This document shows positions 16,842 to 25,242 of a stretch of 64,000 nucleotides of DNA, in pieces. Every line of letters begins with the position of its first letter. The first letter of the stretch is position 1. A program made the translations under genes and the position numbers. The stretch is from Streptomyces lydicus (GTDB lineage: Bacteria > Actinomycetota > Actinomycetes > Streptomycetales > Streptomycetaceae). The stretch is taken from contig NZ_RDTE01000003.1 in the NCBI RefSeq assembly GCF_004125265.1, positions 3,596,001-3,660,000 of the forward strand. The letters are read 5' to 3'. The notes beneath the pieces were generated by a model. The model saw only the letters and a program-made list of their open reading frames with translations, did no database searches and was not told where the DNA came from.

Positions 16842-18119
16842 TCACCGCGGCACCCGCCTCATCCGCCACACCAGGAACAGCGCCGAAGCGACCGCCGCCA
16901 CCCGCACCACGCCCGGCAGCCCGTCGACCATCTCCTGCCGCAGCCGTCCCTGCGCGATCGGCTCGCCCCAGCGCCCGTCGAACCGGCCCCACAGCCACAC
17001 CACCAGCCCGCCGACGACGGTCCCCGGCACGCCGAGCGCCGCGAACCTCGCCTCGGCCCGGCTCAGCCGCCGTGAAACGTAGGCGAGCCCCCAGCCGCCC
17101 GCCAGCGCCAGCCACGACCCCAGCGCCGCACCCGCCACCAGCAGCAGCACGGCCAGCGCCAGCACCGGGCTGAGCGGCGCCCGCGCCGGCACCACCACGA
17201 CCTCTTCTCCGGCCTCGGCCGCGGGCACCGCACCGGGCCGGGCGCCACGCCGCCGGCCGAGCACCCGCCGGACCATCCGCCGCAGCGGACGCTCCGCCGA
17301 CGCCGTCCCGTCCGCGTCCTCCTCCGCGTCCGCGTCCTGCTCCCCGGCTCCCCCGGCCCCGTCCTTCCGCATCGGCACCCGGTCGCTCTCCGGCCGGTCC
17401 CATATCTCCGGGATCTCGATCCCGCCGACGAACCCGGGAACGGTCTCGCCCGGCCCGAACGGCGCCGGCTCCACCCGCCACCAGTCGGGCGCGTCACCGT
17501 CGTCGCCCAGCTCGTCCGCGCCGGCCAGATGCGGCGGCAGGCCGACGGACGGCGCGGTCCGCGTCCCGTCGGCGCGCGGGGCGGGCACCGCGCCGTACGG
17601 ACCGTCCTTGCCGTTCGCGGGCGGCTTGCCCGTCAGCCCGCCGCGCCGGGCCAGACCGGTGAGCTTGTCGCGCGCCGCGCTCCACGGGCGCGGGGTCCCT
17701 GCGGGCGGCGACGGATCTGCGGGCGGCGACGGGTCCGCGGGCCACCTCGGGCCGAGCGGCACGGAAGGTCCGGCGCCCGGGACACTCCCAGCCTGCGGTC
17801 CCTGCCGCGGCTCGGGACCGCGCCGCGGCTCCGGTCCCTGCGGAGTCTCCGGCCCGCGCCGCGCCTCCGGGCCGCCCCAGGACGCGCCCGGCACCCGGTC
17901 GTCCGTGCTCCCCGCGGCCGCGACCACCGCCTCCGGCGTCCCCAGCCGCGCCAGAACCCGCTTCACACCGGACACCGAATCGGCTTGCTGTCCGTCTATC
18001 TCGGCCCGGAGCCCGGTGACCAGCCGCATCCGCGTGGCGGAGGGCAGTCCCCGCTGCTGGGCCAGGTCGCCCACCCGGCTCAGATAGTCATAGACGAGCT
18101 GATCGCTCTCGATCCCCAC
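16842..18119 (-). CDS. HAAS/DUF1700-like membrane protein
   Basis: A 425-residue protein. Residues 1-65 (LVYDYLSRVGDLAQQRGLPS to RLGTPEAVVAAAG) resemble the HAAS/DUF1700 helical domain that couples regulators to membrane proteins. Residues 70-300 are Pro/Gly-rich and disordered with PQGPEPRRGPEPR-type repeats. About four helices follow from residue 310 to the end. GTG 18119 with AGGGG upstream. Divergent from the helicase-associated gene. Function unknown; a signalling or anti-sigma-like role is only inference. Confidence 0.65.
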   Translation of the reverse strand: MGIESDQLVYDYLSRVGDLAQQRGLPSATRMRLVTGLRAEIDGQQADSVSGVKRVLARLGTPEAVVAAAGSTDDRVPGASWGGPEARRGPETPQGPEPRRGPEPRQGPQAGSVPGAGPSVPLGPRWPADPSPPADPSPPAGTPRPWSAARDKLTGLARRGGLTGKPPANGKDGPYGAVPAPRADGTRTAPSVGLPPHLAGADELGDDGDAPDWWRVEPAPFGPGETVPGFVGGIEIPEIWDRPESDRVPMRKDGAGGAGEQDADAEEDADGTASAERPLRRMVRRVLGRRRGARPGAVPAAEAGEEVVVVPARAPLSPVLALAVLLLVAGAALGSWLALAGGWGLAYVSRRLSRAEARFAALGVPGTVVGGLVVWLWGRFDGRWGEPIAQGRLRQEMVDGLPGVVRVAAVASALFLVWRMRRVPR

Positions 18120-18432
18120 GAAATCCCCTGCGGCGTCCGCTGGTTGCTGCCCCGACGGTACCGCCTCGGGCGCCTGGCGGGCCGGAGGCCGCGGGGGCCG
18201 GGGCAAGGTGGCGCGCGCGGGCGCGGCGGGGTGGGCGTACGCGGGCGGACGAGTGGCCGTACGCGTGCCGGGGCGGGGCGCTGCAGCCGCGGTGTGCGGT
18301 GCTGTCGCCGTGGCGCGAGGGGGCCGCAAGCAGGGCGCACCGGGGTGGCGTACCCGTGGCGTGGCGGCGTTCCGTGGACAGCGCGCCGCCGCTCGCTCCC
18401 CCGTCCGGCCCCGCCCCGCTAACGTAGGACGA
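18120..18432. other. Divergent intergenic region
   Basis: These 313 very GC-rich bases separate two divergent genes and should contain both promoters. I see no clear operator, RNA gene or hidden gene. Confidence 0.5.
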
Positions 18433-21114
18433 ATGACCGGTACACCCCGCACCCTCGCCGAGGAGCTCAGGACCCGCACCGACCGCGGGCTCGTCGGGCT
18501 GCTGCGGGCACGGCCCGACCTGCTCAATCCGGTGCCGGGCGACGTCACCCAGCTCGCCACCCGCGCCGGGACCCGGGCGTCGGTCGTCCGCGCGGTGGAA
18601 CGGCTCGACCGGTTCGTGCTGCAGACCGCCGAGGCGCTGGCGGTGGCGCCCGACCCGTGCCCGTACGACACGCTGGGCGCGCTGATGGGCGGGGACACCG
18701 GGGACGCGGCGGTCGCCGCCGAGCTGCCCAGGGCGGTGGCCGAGCTGCGGGCGCAGGCGCTGGTGTGGGGCCCGGACGACCGGCTGCGGCTGGTGCGTAC
18801 GGCCCGTGAACTGCTCAGCCCCGGCGCCGCGCATCCGTCGCCGACCGGGCTGGGGCCGACCGTCGCCGAGGCCGCGGCCGGGATGTCGCCGGGGCGGCTG
18901 CAGGAGATCATCGCCGCGGCCGGGCTGCCCGCCACGCACGATCCGGTCACCGCGGTCGCCGCGCTCGCCGCGCTCTTCTCCGACCGCGCCCGGATGACGG
19001 CGCTGCTCGACACCGCGCCCGCCGAATCCGTCGCCGTCCTCGACAAGCTGCTGTGGGGTCCGCCGTACGGCGGGGTCACCGACCGCCCGGCCGCGCATCT
19101 GCAGTGGCTGCTGGACCGGGGTCTGCTGCTCCCCGCGGGCGCCCGCAATGTCGTCCTGCCGCGCGAGGCGGCGCTCCATCTGCGCGCCGGGCGCGCCCAT
19201 CACACCCCCGAGCCGGTCCCGCCCGCGCTCTCCCCCGCCACGGAACGCGATCCACAGCTTGTGGACAACGCCGCCGCGAGCCAGGCGTTCACCGCGCTGG
19301 CGACCGTCGAGGAACTGCTCAAGGAGTGGGACCTGGGCGGTCCTGGCGTCCTGCGCGCCGGCGGGATGAGCGTCCGCGACCTCAAGCGCACCGCCGCCGC
19401 CCTGGACACCACCGAGCAGCTGGCCGCCTTCTGGCTCGAACTCGCCTACGGGGCCGGGCTGATCGCCTCCGACGGCGAGGCCGACGAGCGGTTCGCGGCC
19501 ACCCCGGCCGCCGAGGAGTGGCTGCAGCTGCCCGACCACGAGCGCTGGGCCGTACTGGCGGCCGGCTGGCTCTCCGCGACCCGCACCGCGGGCGTCGTCG
19601 GCAGCGCCGATGCCAAGGGCCGCGCGCTGGCCGCCCTCGGCCCGCACCTCGACCGCTCCCCCGCCCCCGAGGTCCGCCGCCGCGCCCTCGCCCTCCTCGC
19701 CGGCCTGCCGCCCGGCACCGCCGTACCGGCGGCCGCGGTCCGCTCCCGGCTGCAGTGGGAGCGCCCGCTGCGCAGCGCCGGGGCCGCGGGCCAGGTCCCG
19801 GCACCGGCCACGGGCCGGACTCCGGCCGCGGCAGGGGCCGTCGACGGCGGCGCACCGTCCCCCGGCCCCGCCGGCCCGGCGCCCGGCGCCGCCCGTTCCG
19901 CTCACACCCCCGCCGGCTCCGCCCCCGCCGACGACCTCCGCTCGCGTCTCGCGCAATGGACGCTGACCGAGGCCGAGTTGCTGGGCGTGACCGGCCGCGG
20001 CGCACTCTCCGCCCACGGCCGCGCACTGATCGACACCACCTCGGCCGACGCCACCTCGACCGACGCCACCTCGACCGAGGCCACCTCGCAGTCCGCCGCG
20101 GCCTCTTCACCCGCGCCTGCAGAGGCCCCTTCCCCCGCGGCCCCGTCCCCCGCGGAAACCGACGCCGCCGCGACCCGCGCCGCCGCGCTCCTCGCCCCCC
20201 TCCTCCCCGAACCCGTCGATCACGTCCTCCTCCAGGCGGACCTGACCGCCGTCGCCCCGGGTCCGCTGCACCGCCCGCTCGCCGACGCGCTCGGCGTCCT
20301 CGCCGACATCGAGTCCAAGGGCGGTGCGACGGTCTACCGCTTCACCCCCGCCTCGGTCCGCCGCGCCCTGGACGCCGGCCGCTCCGCCGCCGAGCTGCAG
20401 GAATTCCTCACCGCGCACTCCCGCACCCCGGTCCCCCAGCCGCTCGCCTACCTCATCGACGATGTGGCCCGTAAGCACGGCCGGCTGCGGATCGGCGCGG
20501 CCACCGCCTACGTCCGCTGCGACGACGATGCGCTGCTCTCCGAGATCCTTGCGGACCGCCGTGCCGCCACGCTCCGGCTGCGCCGGCTCGCCCCGACCGT
20601 GCTCGCCGCCCAGACCGCGCCCGACCAACTCCTCGACGGCCTCCGGGCGATGGGCTACGCCCCGGCCGCCGAGTCCACCGCGGGCGACGTGCTGATCGCC
20701 CGCGCCGACACCCATCGCACCCCGCCGCGCACCGCCCCCGCCCCGGTGCCCGACGGCCCGCCGACCCCCGACGCGACCCTGCTCACCGCGGCGGTACGTG
20801 CCATCCGCGCCGGCGACCTCGCCGCCACCGCGGAACGCAAGCCCGTCCACGCCCCCGCTCCGTCCGCCCCCGGCGCCCTCCCCCGCACCACCTCCGCCGA
20901 GACCCTGGCCACCATGCAGGCCGCGGTGCTGACCCACTCCGCCCTGTGGATCGGCTACGTCAACGCCGACGGCGCCGCCAGCCAGCGCGTCATCGCCCCG
21001 GTACGCGTCGAAGGCGGCTTCGTGACGGCCTACGACCACACCTCCGACGAGGTGCGGACCTATCCGCTGCACCGGATCACGGGAGTCGCGGAACTGGCGG
21101 ACGACTCGGTCTGA
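18433..21114 (+). CDS. Helicase-associated domain protein, XPB partner
   Basis: An 893-residue cytosolic protein of the actinobacterial family annotated with a helicase C-terminal-like domain (Helicase_C_3). It lacks Walker motifs, so it is not itself a helicase. N-terminal winged-helix-like repeats are seen (TLAEELRTRTDRGLVGLLRA; STVDELLKEWDL-like around residue 295). A low-complexity linker at about 450-570 includes a (TS/DA)n repeat encoded by 15-base units near 20037-20090. The C-terminus (AVLTHSALWIGYVNADGAAS) resembles a WYL-like barrel. It stands upstream of XPB on the same strand; mycobacteria keep the same pair (Rv0862c-Rv0861c, from memory), so a role in DNA repair is likely. Confidence 0.82.
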   Translation: MTGTPRTLAEELRTRTDRGLVGLLRARPDLLNPVPGDVTQLATRAGTRASVVRAVERLDRFVLQTAEALAVAPDPCPYDTLGALMGGDTGDAAVAAELPRAVAELRAQALVWGPDDRLRLVRTARELLSPGAAHPSPTGLGPTVAEAAAGMSPGRLQEIIAAAGLPATHDPVTAVAALAALFSDRARMTALLDTAPAESVAVLDKLLWGPPYGGVTDRPAAHLQWLLDRGLLLPAGARNVVLPREAALHLRAGRAHHTPEPVPPALSPATERDPQLVDNAAASQAFTALATVEELLKEWDLGGPGVLRAGGMSVRDLKRTAAALDTTEQLAAFWLELAYGAGLIASDGEADERFAATPAAEEWLQLPDHERWAVLAAGWLSATRTAGVVGSADAKGRALAALGPHLDRSPAPEVRRRALALLAGLPPGTAVPAAAVRSRLQWERPLRSAGAAGQVPAPATGRTPAAAGAVDGGAPSPGPAGPAPGAARSAHTPAGSAPADDLRSRLAQWTLTEAELLGVTGRGALSAHGRALIDTTSADATSTDATSTEATSQSAAASSPAPAEAPSPAAPSPAETDAAATRAAALLAPLLPEPVDHVLLQADLTAVAPGPLHRPLADALGVLADIESKGGATVYRFTPASVRRALDAGRSAAELQEFLTAHSRTPVPQPLAYLIDDVARKHGRLRIGAATAYVRCDDDALLSEILADRRAATLRLRRLAPTVLAAQTAPDQLLDGLRAMGYAPAAESTAGDVLIARADTHRTPPRTAPAPVPDGPPTPDATLLTAAVRAIRAGDLAATAERKPVHAPAPSAPGALPRTTSAETLATMQAAVLTHSALWIGYVNADGAASQRVIAPVRVEGGFVTAYDHTSDEVRTYPLHRITGVAELADDSV

Positions 21115-21175
21115 GGGGTGGGCGACGGACCGGGCGGGAGCACGGACCTGGCGGGAGCAGGGCCCGAGCACGGCG

Positions 21176-21217
21176 CTCGCCAAGGGGCCCGGGCCGCTTC
21201 CCGGGCCCCTTGGCGAG
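21176..21217 (+). terminator. 18-bp perfect hairpin after the XPB-partner gene
   Basis: Arms 21176-21193 (CTCGCCAAGGGGCCCGGG) and 21200-21217 pair perfectly around a 6-base loop. It is 62 bases past the stop, with further GGGCCCGCCC repeats downstream. A strong terminator-like stem without a T-run, as usual in Streptomyces. Confidence 0.75.
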
Positions 21218-21403
21218 GGCCCGCCCTTCCCTTTGACGAGGGCCCGCCCCTTCCCTCGCTGACGCCCGCTGCGCAATGCGGCACACTGGACGTTTGGCCG
21301 TATGTGCGGTCGAGGTCTGCGGCCGAGGGCCGTGGCCGTGATCAACGGTCGAGGTTTTGCGGCCGGTACCGGCGGCGAAGGCCGGAAGTGAAAGGCGAGG
21401 CGC

Positions 21404-23056
21404 GTGAACGGACCCCTCATCGTCCAGAGCGACAAAACGCTGCTCCTGGAGGTGGACCATGAGCTGGCGGACGCCTGCCGGCGGGCCATCGCGCCCTTTG
21501 CCGAGCTGGAGCGGGCGCCGGAGCACATCCACACCTACCGGGTGACGCCGCTCGGGCTGTGGAACGCGCGGGCGGCCGGGCACGACGCCGAGCAGGTCGT
21601 CGACGCGCTGGTGCAGTTCTCGCGGTACCCGGTGCCGCATGCGCTGCTCGTCGACATCGCCGAGACGATGTCCCGGTACGGGCGGCTGACGCTCACCAAA
21701 CACCCCGCACACGGCCTGGTGCTGACCACCACCGACCGCCCGGTGCTGGAGGAGATCCTGCGCTCGAAGAAGGTGCAGCCGCTGGTCGGGGCGCGGCTGG
21801 ACCCGGATTCGGTCGTGGTGCACCCCTCGGAGCGCGGGCAGATCAAGCAGACGCTGCTCAAGCTGGGCTGGCCCGCCGAGGACCTGGCCGGGTACGTCGA
21901 CGGCGAGGCGCACCCGATCGAGCTGGACGAGAACGGCTGGGCGCTGCGGCCGTATCAGCAGCAGGCGGTCGAGGGGTTCTGGCACGGCGGCTCGGGTGTG
22001 GTCGTGCTGCCCTGCGGCGCGGGCAAGACGCTGGTCGGGGCGGGCGCGATGGCGCAGGCCAAGGCGACCACGCTGATCCTGGTGACGAATACGGTCTCGG
22101 CCCGGCAGTGGAAGCACGAGCTGGTGAAGCGGACCTCGCTCACCGAGGACGAGATCGGCGAGTACAGCGGGACGAAGAAGGAGATCCGGCCGGTCACCAT
22201 CGCCACGTACCAGGTGCTGACGACCAAGCGGAAGGGCGTCTACCCGCACCTGGAGCTGTTCGACTCCCGCGACTGGGGTCTGGTCGTCTATGACGAGGTG
22301 CATCTGCTGCCCGCCCCGGTCTTCAAGTTCACCGCCGATCTGCAGGCGCGGCGGCGGCTGGGGCTGACCGCGACGCTGGTGCGCGAGGACGGCCGGGAGT
22401 CGGATGTCTTCTCCCTCATCGGGCCCAAGCGCTTCGACGCGCCCTGGAAGGAGATCGAGGCGCAGGGGTATATCGCCCCCGCCGACTGTGTCGAGGTACG
22501 GGTCAACCTGACCGACTCGGAGCGGCTGGCGTACGCGACCGCCGAGACCGAGGAGAAGTACCGCTTCTGTGCGACCACCGCCAGCAAGCAGCATGTGACC
22601 GAGGCGCTGGTCCGCCGCCACCAGGGCGAACAGACGCTGGTCATCGGGCAGTACATCGACCAGCTGGACGAGCTGGGCGAGCATCTGAACGCGCCGGTGA
22701 TCAAGGGCGAGACCACCAACGCGCAGCGCGAGAAGCTGTTCGGCGCCTTCCGGGAGGGCGAGATCTCGGTGCTCGTCGTCTCGAAGGTCGCGAACTTCTC
22801 GATCGACCTTCCGGAGGCCACGGTCGCGATCCAGGTGTCCGGCACGTTCGGCTCGCGCCAGGAGGAGGCCCAGCGGCTGGGCCGGGTGCTGCGGCCCAAG
22901 GCGGACGGGCACGAGGCGCGCTTCTATTCGGTCGTCGCGCGCGACACCATCGACCAGGACTTCGCGGCACACCGCCAGCGCTTCCTGGCCGAGCAGGGCT
23001 ATGCGTACCGCATCGTGGATGCGAATGAGCTGCTGGCGGCGGAGGACGACGCCTGA
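21404..23056 (+). CDS. DNA repair helicase XPB
   Basis: A 550-residue superfamily-2 helicase, the bacterial XPB homologue, which unwinds DNA 3'-5' with ATP. A DRD-like N-terminal half leads to Walker A LPCGAGKTL at about residue 203, the DEVH box (VVYDEVHLLP) near 296, and motif VI QRLGRVLRPK near 490. The thumb-like region lies between the helicase lobes. GTG 21404 follows AAAGGCGAGG. The separate 3' hairpin of the partner gene means the two may be transcribed apart, but adjacency suggests shared work in repair. Confidence 0.95.
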   Translation: MNGPLIVQSDKTLLLEVDHELADACRRAIAPFAELERAPEHIHTYRVTPLGLWNARAAGHDAEQVVDALVQFSRYPVPHALLVDIAETMSRYGRLTLTKHPAHGLVLTTTDRPVLEEILRSKKVQPLVGARLDPDSVVVHPSERGQIKQTLLKLGWPAEDLAGYVDGEAHPIELDENGWALRPYQQQAVEGFWHGGSGVVVLPCGAGKTLVGAGAMAQAKATTLILVTNTVSARQWKHELVKRTSLTEDEIGEYSGTKKEIRPVTIATYQVLTTKRKGVYPHLELFDSRDWGLVVYDEVHLLPAPVFKFTADLQARRRLGLTATLVREDGRESDVFSLIGPKRFDAPWKEIEAQGYIAPADCVEVRVNLTDSERLAYATAETEEKYRFCATTASKQHVTEALVRRHQGEQTLVIGQYIDQLDELGEHLNAPVIKGETTNAQREKLFGAFREGEISVLVVSKVANFSIDLPEATVAIQVSGTFGSRQEEAQRLGRVLRPKADGHEARFYSVVARDTIDQDFAAHRQRFLAEQGYAYRIVDANELLAAEDDA

Positions 23057-23071
23057 GTTCCGAGCTCCCGC

Positions 23072-24352
23072 TCAGAGCGTCCGGGCGCCGCCGGCGAGCT
23101 GTTGCTCCGCGCGCGGCGCCGGGAGGCGGCCGACCGCCGCGCCGGGTATGCCGGCGGGCTTCCGGGTCCACAGGGCCACGGCCACCAGCACGGCGAGACC
23201 GAGCAGCGGATACGGGGCCGCGAACGGCTGCTGCCACCACGCGAAGTGCAGGTCGAGATCGCCGGTGTGCGGGACGACCCACATCGTGCGGGCGGCGAAG
23301 GCGAGGGTGACAGCGGCGAGCAGCGCCCTGCGCCACGGGCTGCGCCGGGTACGGGCGGCGAGCGCGACGAGCAGCGGCACACACCAGACCCAGTGGTGGG
23401 ACCAGCTGATCGGCGAGACCAGCAGCGCCGTGATCGCCGTACACAGCACACCCCAGCTGTCCAGGCCGCGCCGCAGATACACCCGGCGGGCGGTGCAGAG
23501 CCCCGCCACGGCGGTCAGCAGCGCGGGCACCGCCCACAGCAGGCCGGGCTCGGGCTGGTGCAGTACGCGGGTGATCAGGCCCTGGAGGGACTGGTTGTCG
23601 ACGATCCAGACCTTGCCGACCCGGCCGGTCTCGAACATCCGCCGCGTCCAGTACTCGATGCTGGCGTCGGGCAGGACCAGCCAGCCCAGCAGCGCCGAGG
23701 CCAGGAACCCGCCGAGGACGGTGAAGGCGGCCTTCACCCGGCCGGTGACGAGCAGGTAGATGCCGAAGATCGCGGGGGTGAGTTTGATACCCGCCGCGAT
23801 ACCGGTGGCGAACCCCTTGAGGCGGGCGCCGTCCGGACGGGAGAGGTCCCACAGCACCAGGCAGGTCAGCGCGAGGTTGACCTGGCCGAAGACCAGGGTC
23901 TGGAAGACCGGCTCCAGCCAGAGGCCGAGCGCGGTGGTGGCGAGGATGGCGGGCACGGTGCGGGAAGCCTTGCGCAGGCCGGCGGCCTTGCAGGAGAGAT
24001 GGAGCAGCAGCGCGAGAAGGGCCGCGTTGACGAGCACGCAGACGACCTTGAGCGTGCCGAGCGAGAGCCAGGTGGTCGGTATGAAGAGCACGGCCGCGAA
24101 GGGCGGATAGGTGGCCGGAAGTGCCCACTTGGTGACCGTGAAGCCGTAGAGATCACCGCCCGTCGAAGCGGCCTGGCCCTCGGCGCGGTAGACGGCTATG
24201 TCGGACATCGGCATCGGCAGGACCTGGTACAGCAGCCACAGTCCGGCGAGTGACGCCATGAGCAGCGCCGCCGCGATCACCAAGCGGCCGGGGCGGGCGA
24301 TGCCCTGCCCCCAGGCCCGTCTCCCCGTCCGCATCCCCTCGACGGCAGACAC
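23072..24352 (-). CDS. GT87 (DUF2029) mannosyltransferase-like membrane protein
   Basis: A 426-residue polytopic membrane protein with about ten helices. A conserved acidic site after helix 1 (MSDIAVYRAEG, Asp near residue 50) and TYPPFAAVLF in the next segment are typical of GT87/PimE-type alpha-1,2-mannosyltransferases, which use polyprenyl-phosphate mannose outside the membrane to build phosphatidylinositol mannosides and similar glycolipids. The acceptor in this organism is not known. Convergent with XPB, 15 bases apart. Confidence 0.88.
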   Translation of the reverse strand: MSAVEGMRTGRRAWGQGIARPGRLVIAAALLMASLAGLWLLYQVLPMPMSDIAVYRAEGQAASTGGDLYGFTVTKWALPATYPPFAAVLFIPTTWLSLGTLKVVCVLVNAALLALLLHLSCKAAGLRKASRTVPAILATTALGLWLEPVFQTLVFGQVNLALTCLVLWDLSRPDGARLKGFATGIAAGIKLTPAIFGIYLLVTGRVKAAFTVLGGFLASALLGWLVLPDASIEYWTRRMFETGRVGKVWIVDNQSLQGLITRVLHQPEPGLLWAVPALLTAVAGLCTARRVYLRRGLDSWGVLCTAITALLVSPISWSHHWVWCVPLLVALAARTRRSPWRRALLAAVTLAFAARTMWVVPHTGDLDLHFAWWQQPFAAPYPLLGLAVLVAVALWTRKPAGIPGAAVGRLPAPRAEQQLAGGARTL

Positions 24353-24510
24353 CCGTTGTCCCCTCCCCGTAGCCCTGAGTGCGCTCTCTTCCGGCGACGC
24401 TAATCGATCGGGCCCGACGGGCCGTAACGGTTTCCGGACAACCGGATGACGACGGGGGTGGTGCGGGGTCGGGGCATGCGGGGTCCGGTGGTGCGAGGTC
24501 GATCCCTATG

Positions 24511-24594
24511 GAGCCGGGTCGTGTGGAGCCGGGTCGTGTGGAGCTCTGTGGCGCGGGGTCGGGTCGTGCGGAATCGGGTCGTGTGGAGCCGGGT
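24511..24594. repeat. Degenerate 15-bp tandem repeat
   Basis: GAGCCGGGTCGTGTG and variants recur about five times upstream of the GT87 gene and just past the 3' end of the small minus-strand gene. Low-complexity DNA with no evident coding role. Confidence 0.75.
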
Positions 24595-24604
24595 GTTCAT
24601 GCAG

Positions 24605-24871
24605 TCAGGCGTTCGTGGTGTCGCGGTGGTTGTGCCGGGCGTTCGTGGTGTCGGGCGTTCGCGGTTCGTCCGCGTACTCGCCCATGACGGCGACGCTGAA
24701 GGCGGCCGTGGCGAAGACCTTGATCGCGCGGAGTGCGTTGCCCACGACATAGCGGTGCTCGTGGACGGCGGCCGCCCCGCGTCCGGGGTCCGCGCCGAGG
24801 GCTGTGGCGCCCTTGACCGGGTGGACGGAGATCGGGTGGACAGGACCTGGGGGAATCGCTGCGCTGCTCAT
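24605..24871 (-). CDS. Hypothetical small protein with hydrophobic helix
   Basis: An 88-residue protein of unknown family. The start ATG 24871 has GGAGAC directly upstream. The centre (VVGNALRAIKVFATAAFSVA) is an amphipathic to hydrophobic helix; the C-terminus runs into repeated DTTNA residues encoded by a short repeat. Codon bias in the first 60 residues supports coding. The alternative start 17 codons earlier adds an unlikely AT-rich leader. No function can be offered. Confidence 0.5.
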   Translation of the reverse strand: MSSAAIPPGPVHPISVHPVKGATALGADPGRGAAAVHEHRYVVGNALRAIKVFATAAFSVAVMGEYADEPRTPDTTNARHNHRDTTNA

Positions 24872-25242
24872 GTCTCCATGATGAAATTCACGCGATTGCA
24901 TCACATCGGTCCATAGGTCCATCTCCGGGGCCGGATGTCCGTCTCCAGACCCAGCCGGCCCCCTACGGGAGGTCTACGGCGCCCTCAGGGTTCGTTCGCC
25001 CCGAAACGACCGCCGCAACGCCGCCGGAAATCCGTTGGCGCCGTTCTGAGCCGCTGACTACAATCGCGCGTCTGCCTGCCTCCCGTCGGGGAGTGCCGCC
25101 GACCGGTCGGAAACCGGACGGCCCTTTCGCTTCACGCCGCTGACCCGCGCACCGCCTGACCTGCGCTGCGCACCGACACCGGCCCGCCGCGCCCGCTCAC
25201 CGCGGCGCGCCCGCCGGAGCACCCGCCACCGGAGGCAACACC
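24872..25242. other. Divergent intergenic region before helR
   Basis: The 371 bases separate the small gene from helR. I looked for a rifamycin-associated element of the kind reported upstream of HelR-type genes and did not recognise one. The first 80 bases are comparatively AT-rich and probably contain the small gene's promoter. Confidence 0.45.

Noticed and set aside
24940..25242. Rifamycin-associated element upstream of helR
   Set aside because: I looked for a long dyad of that type and could not identify one by eye.
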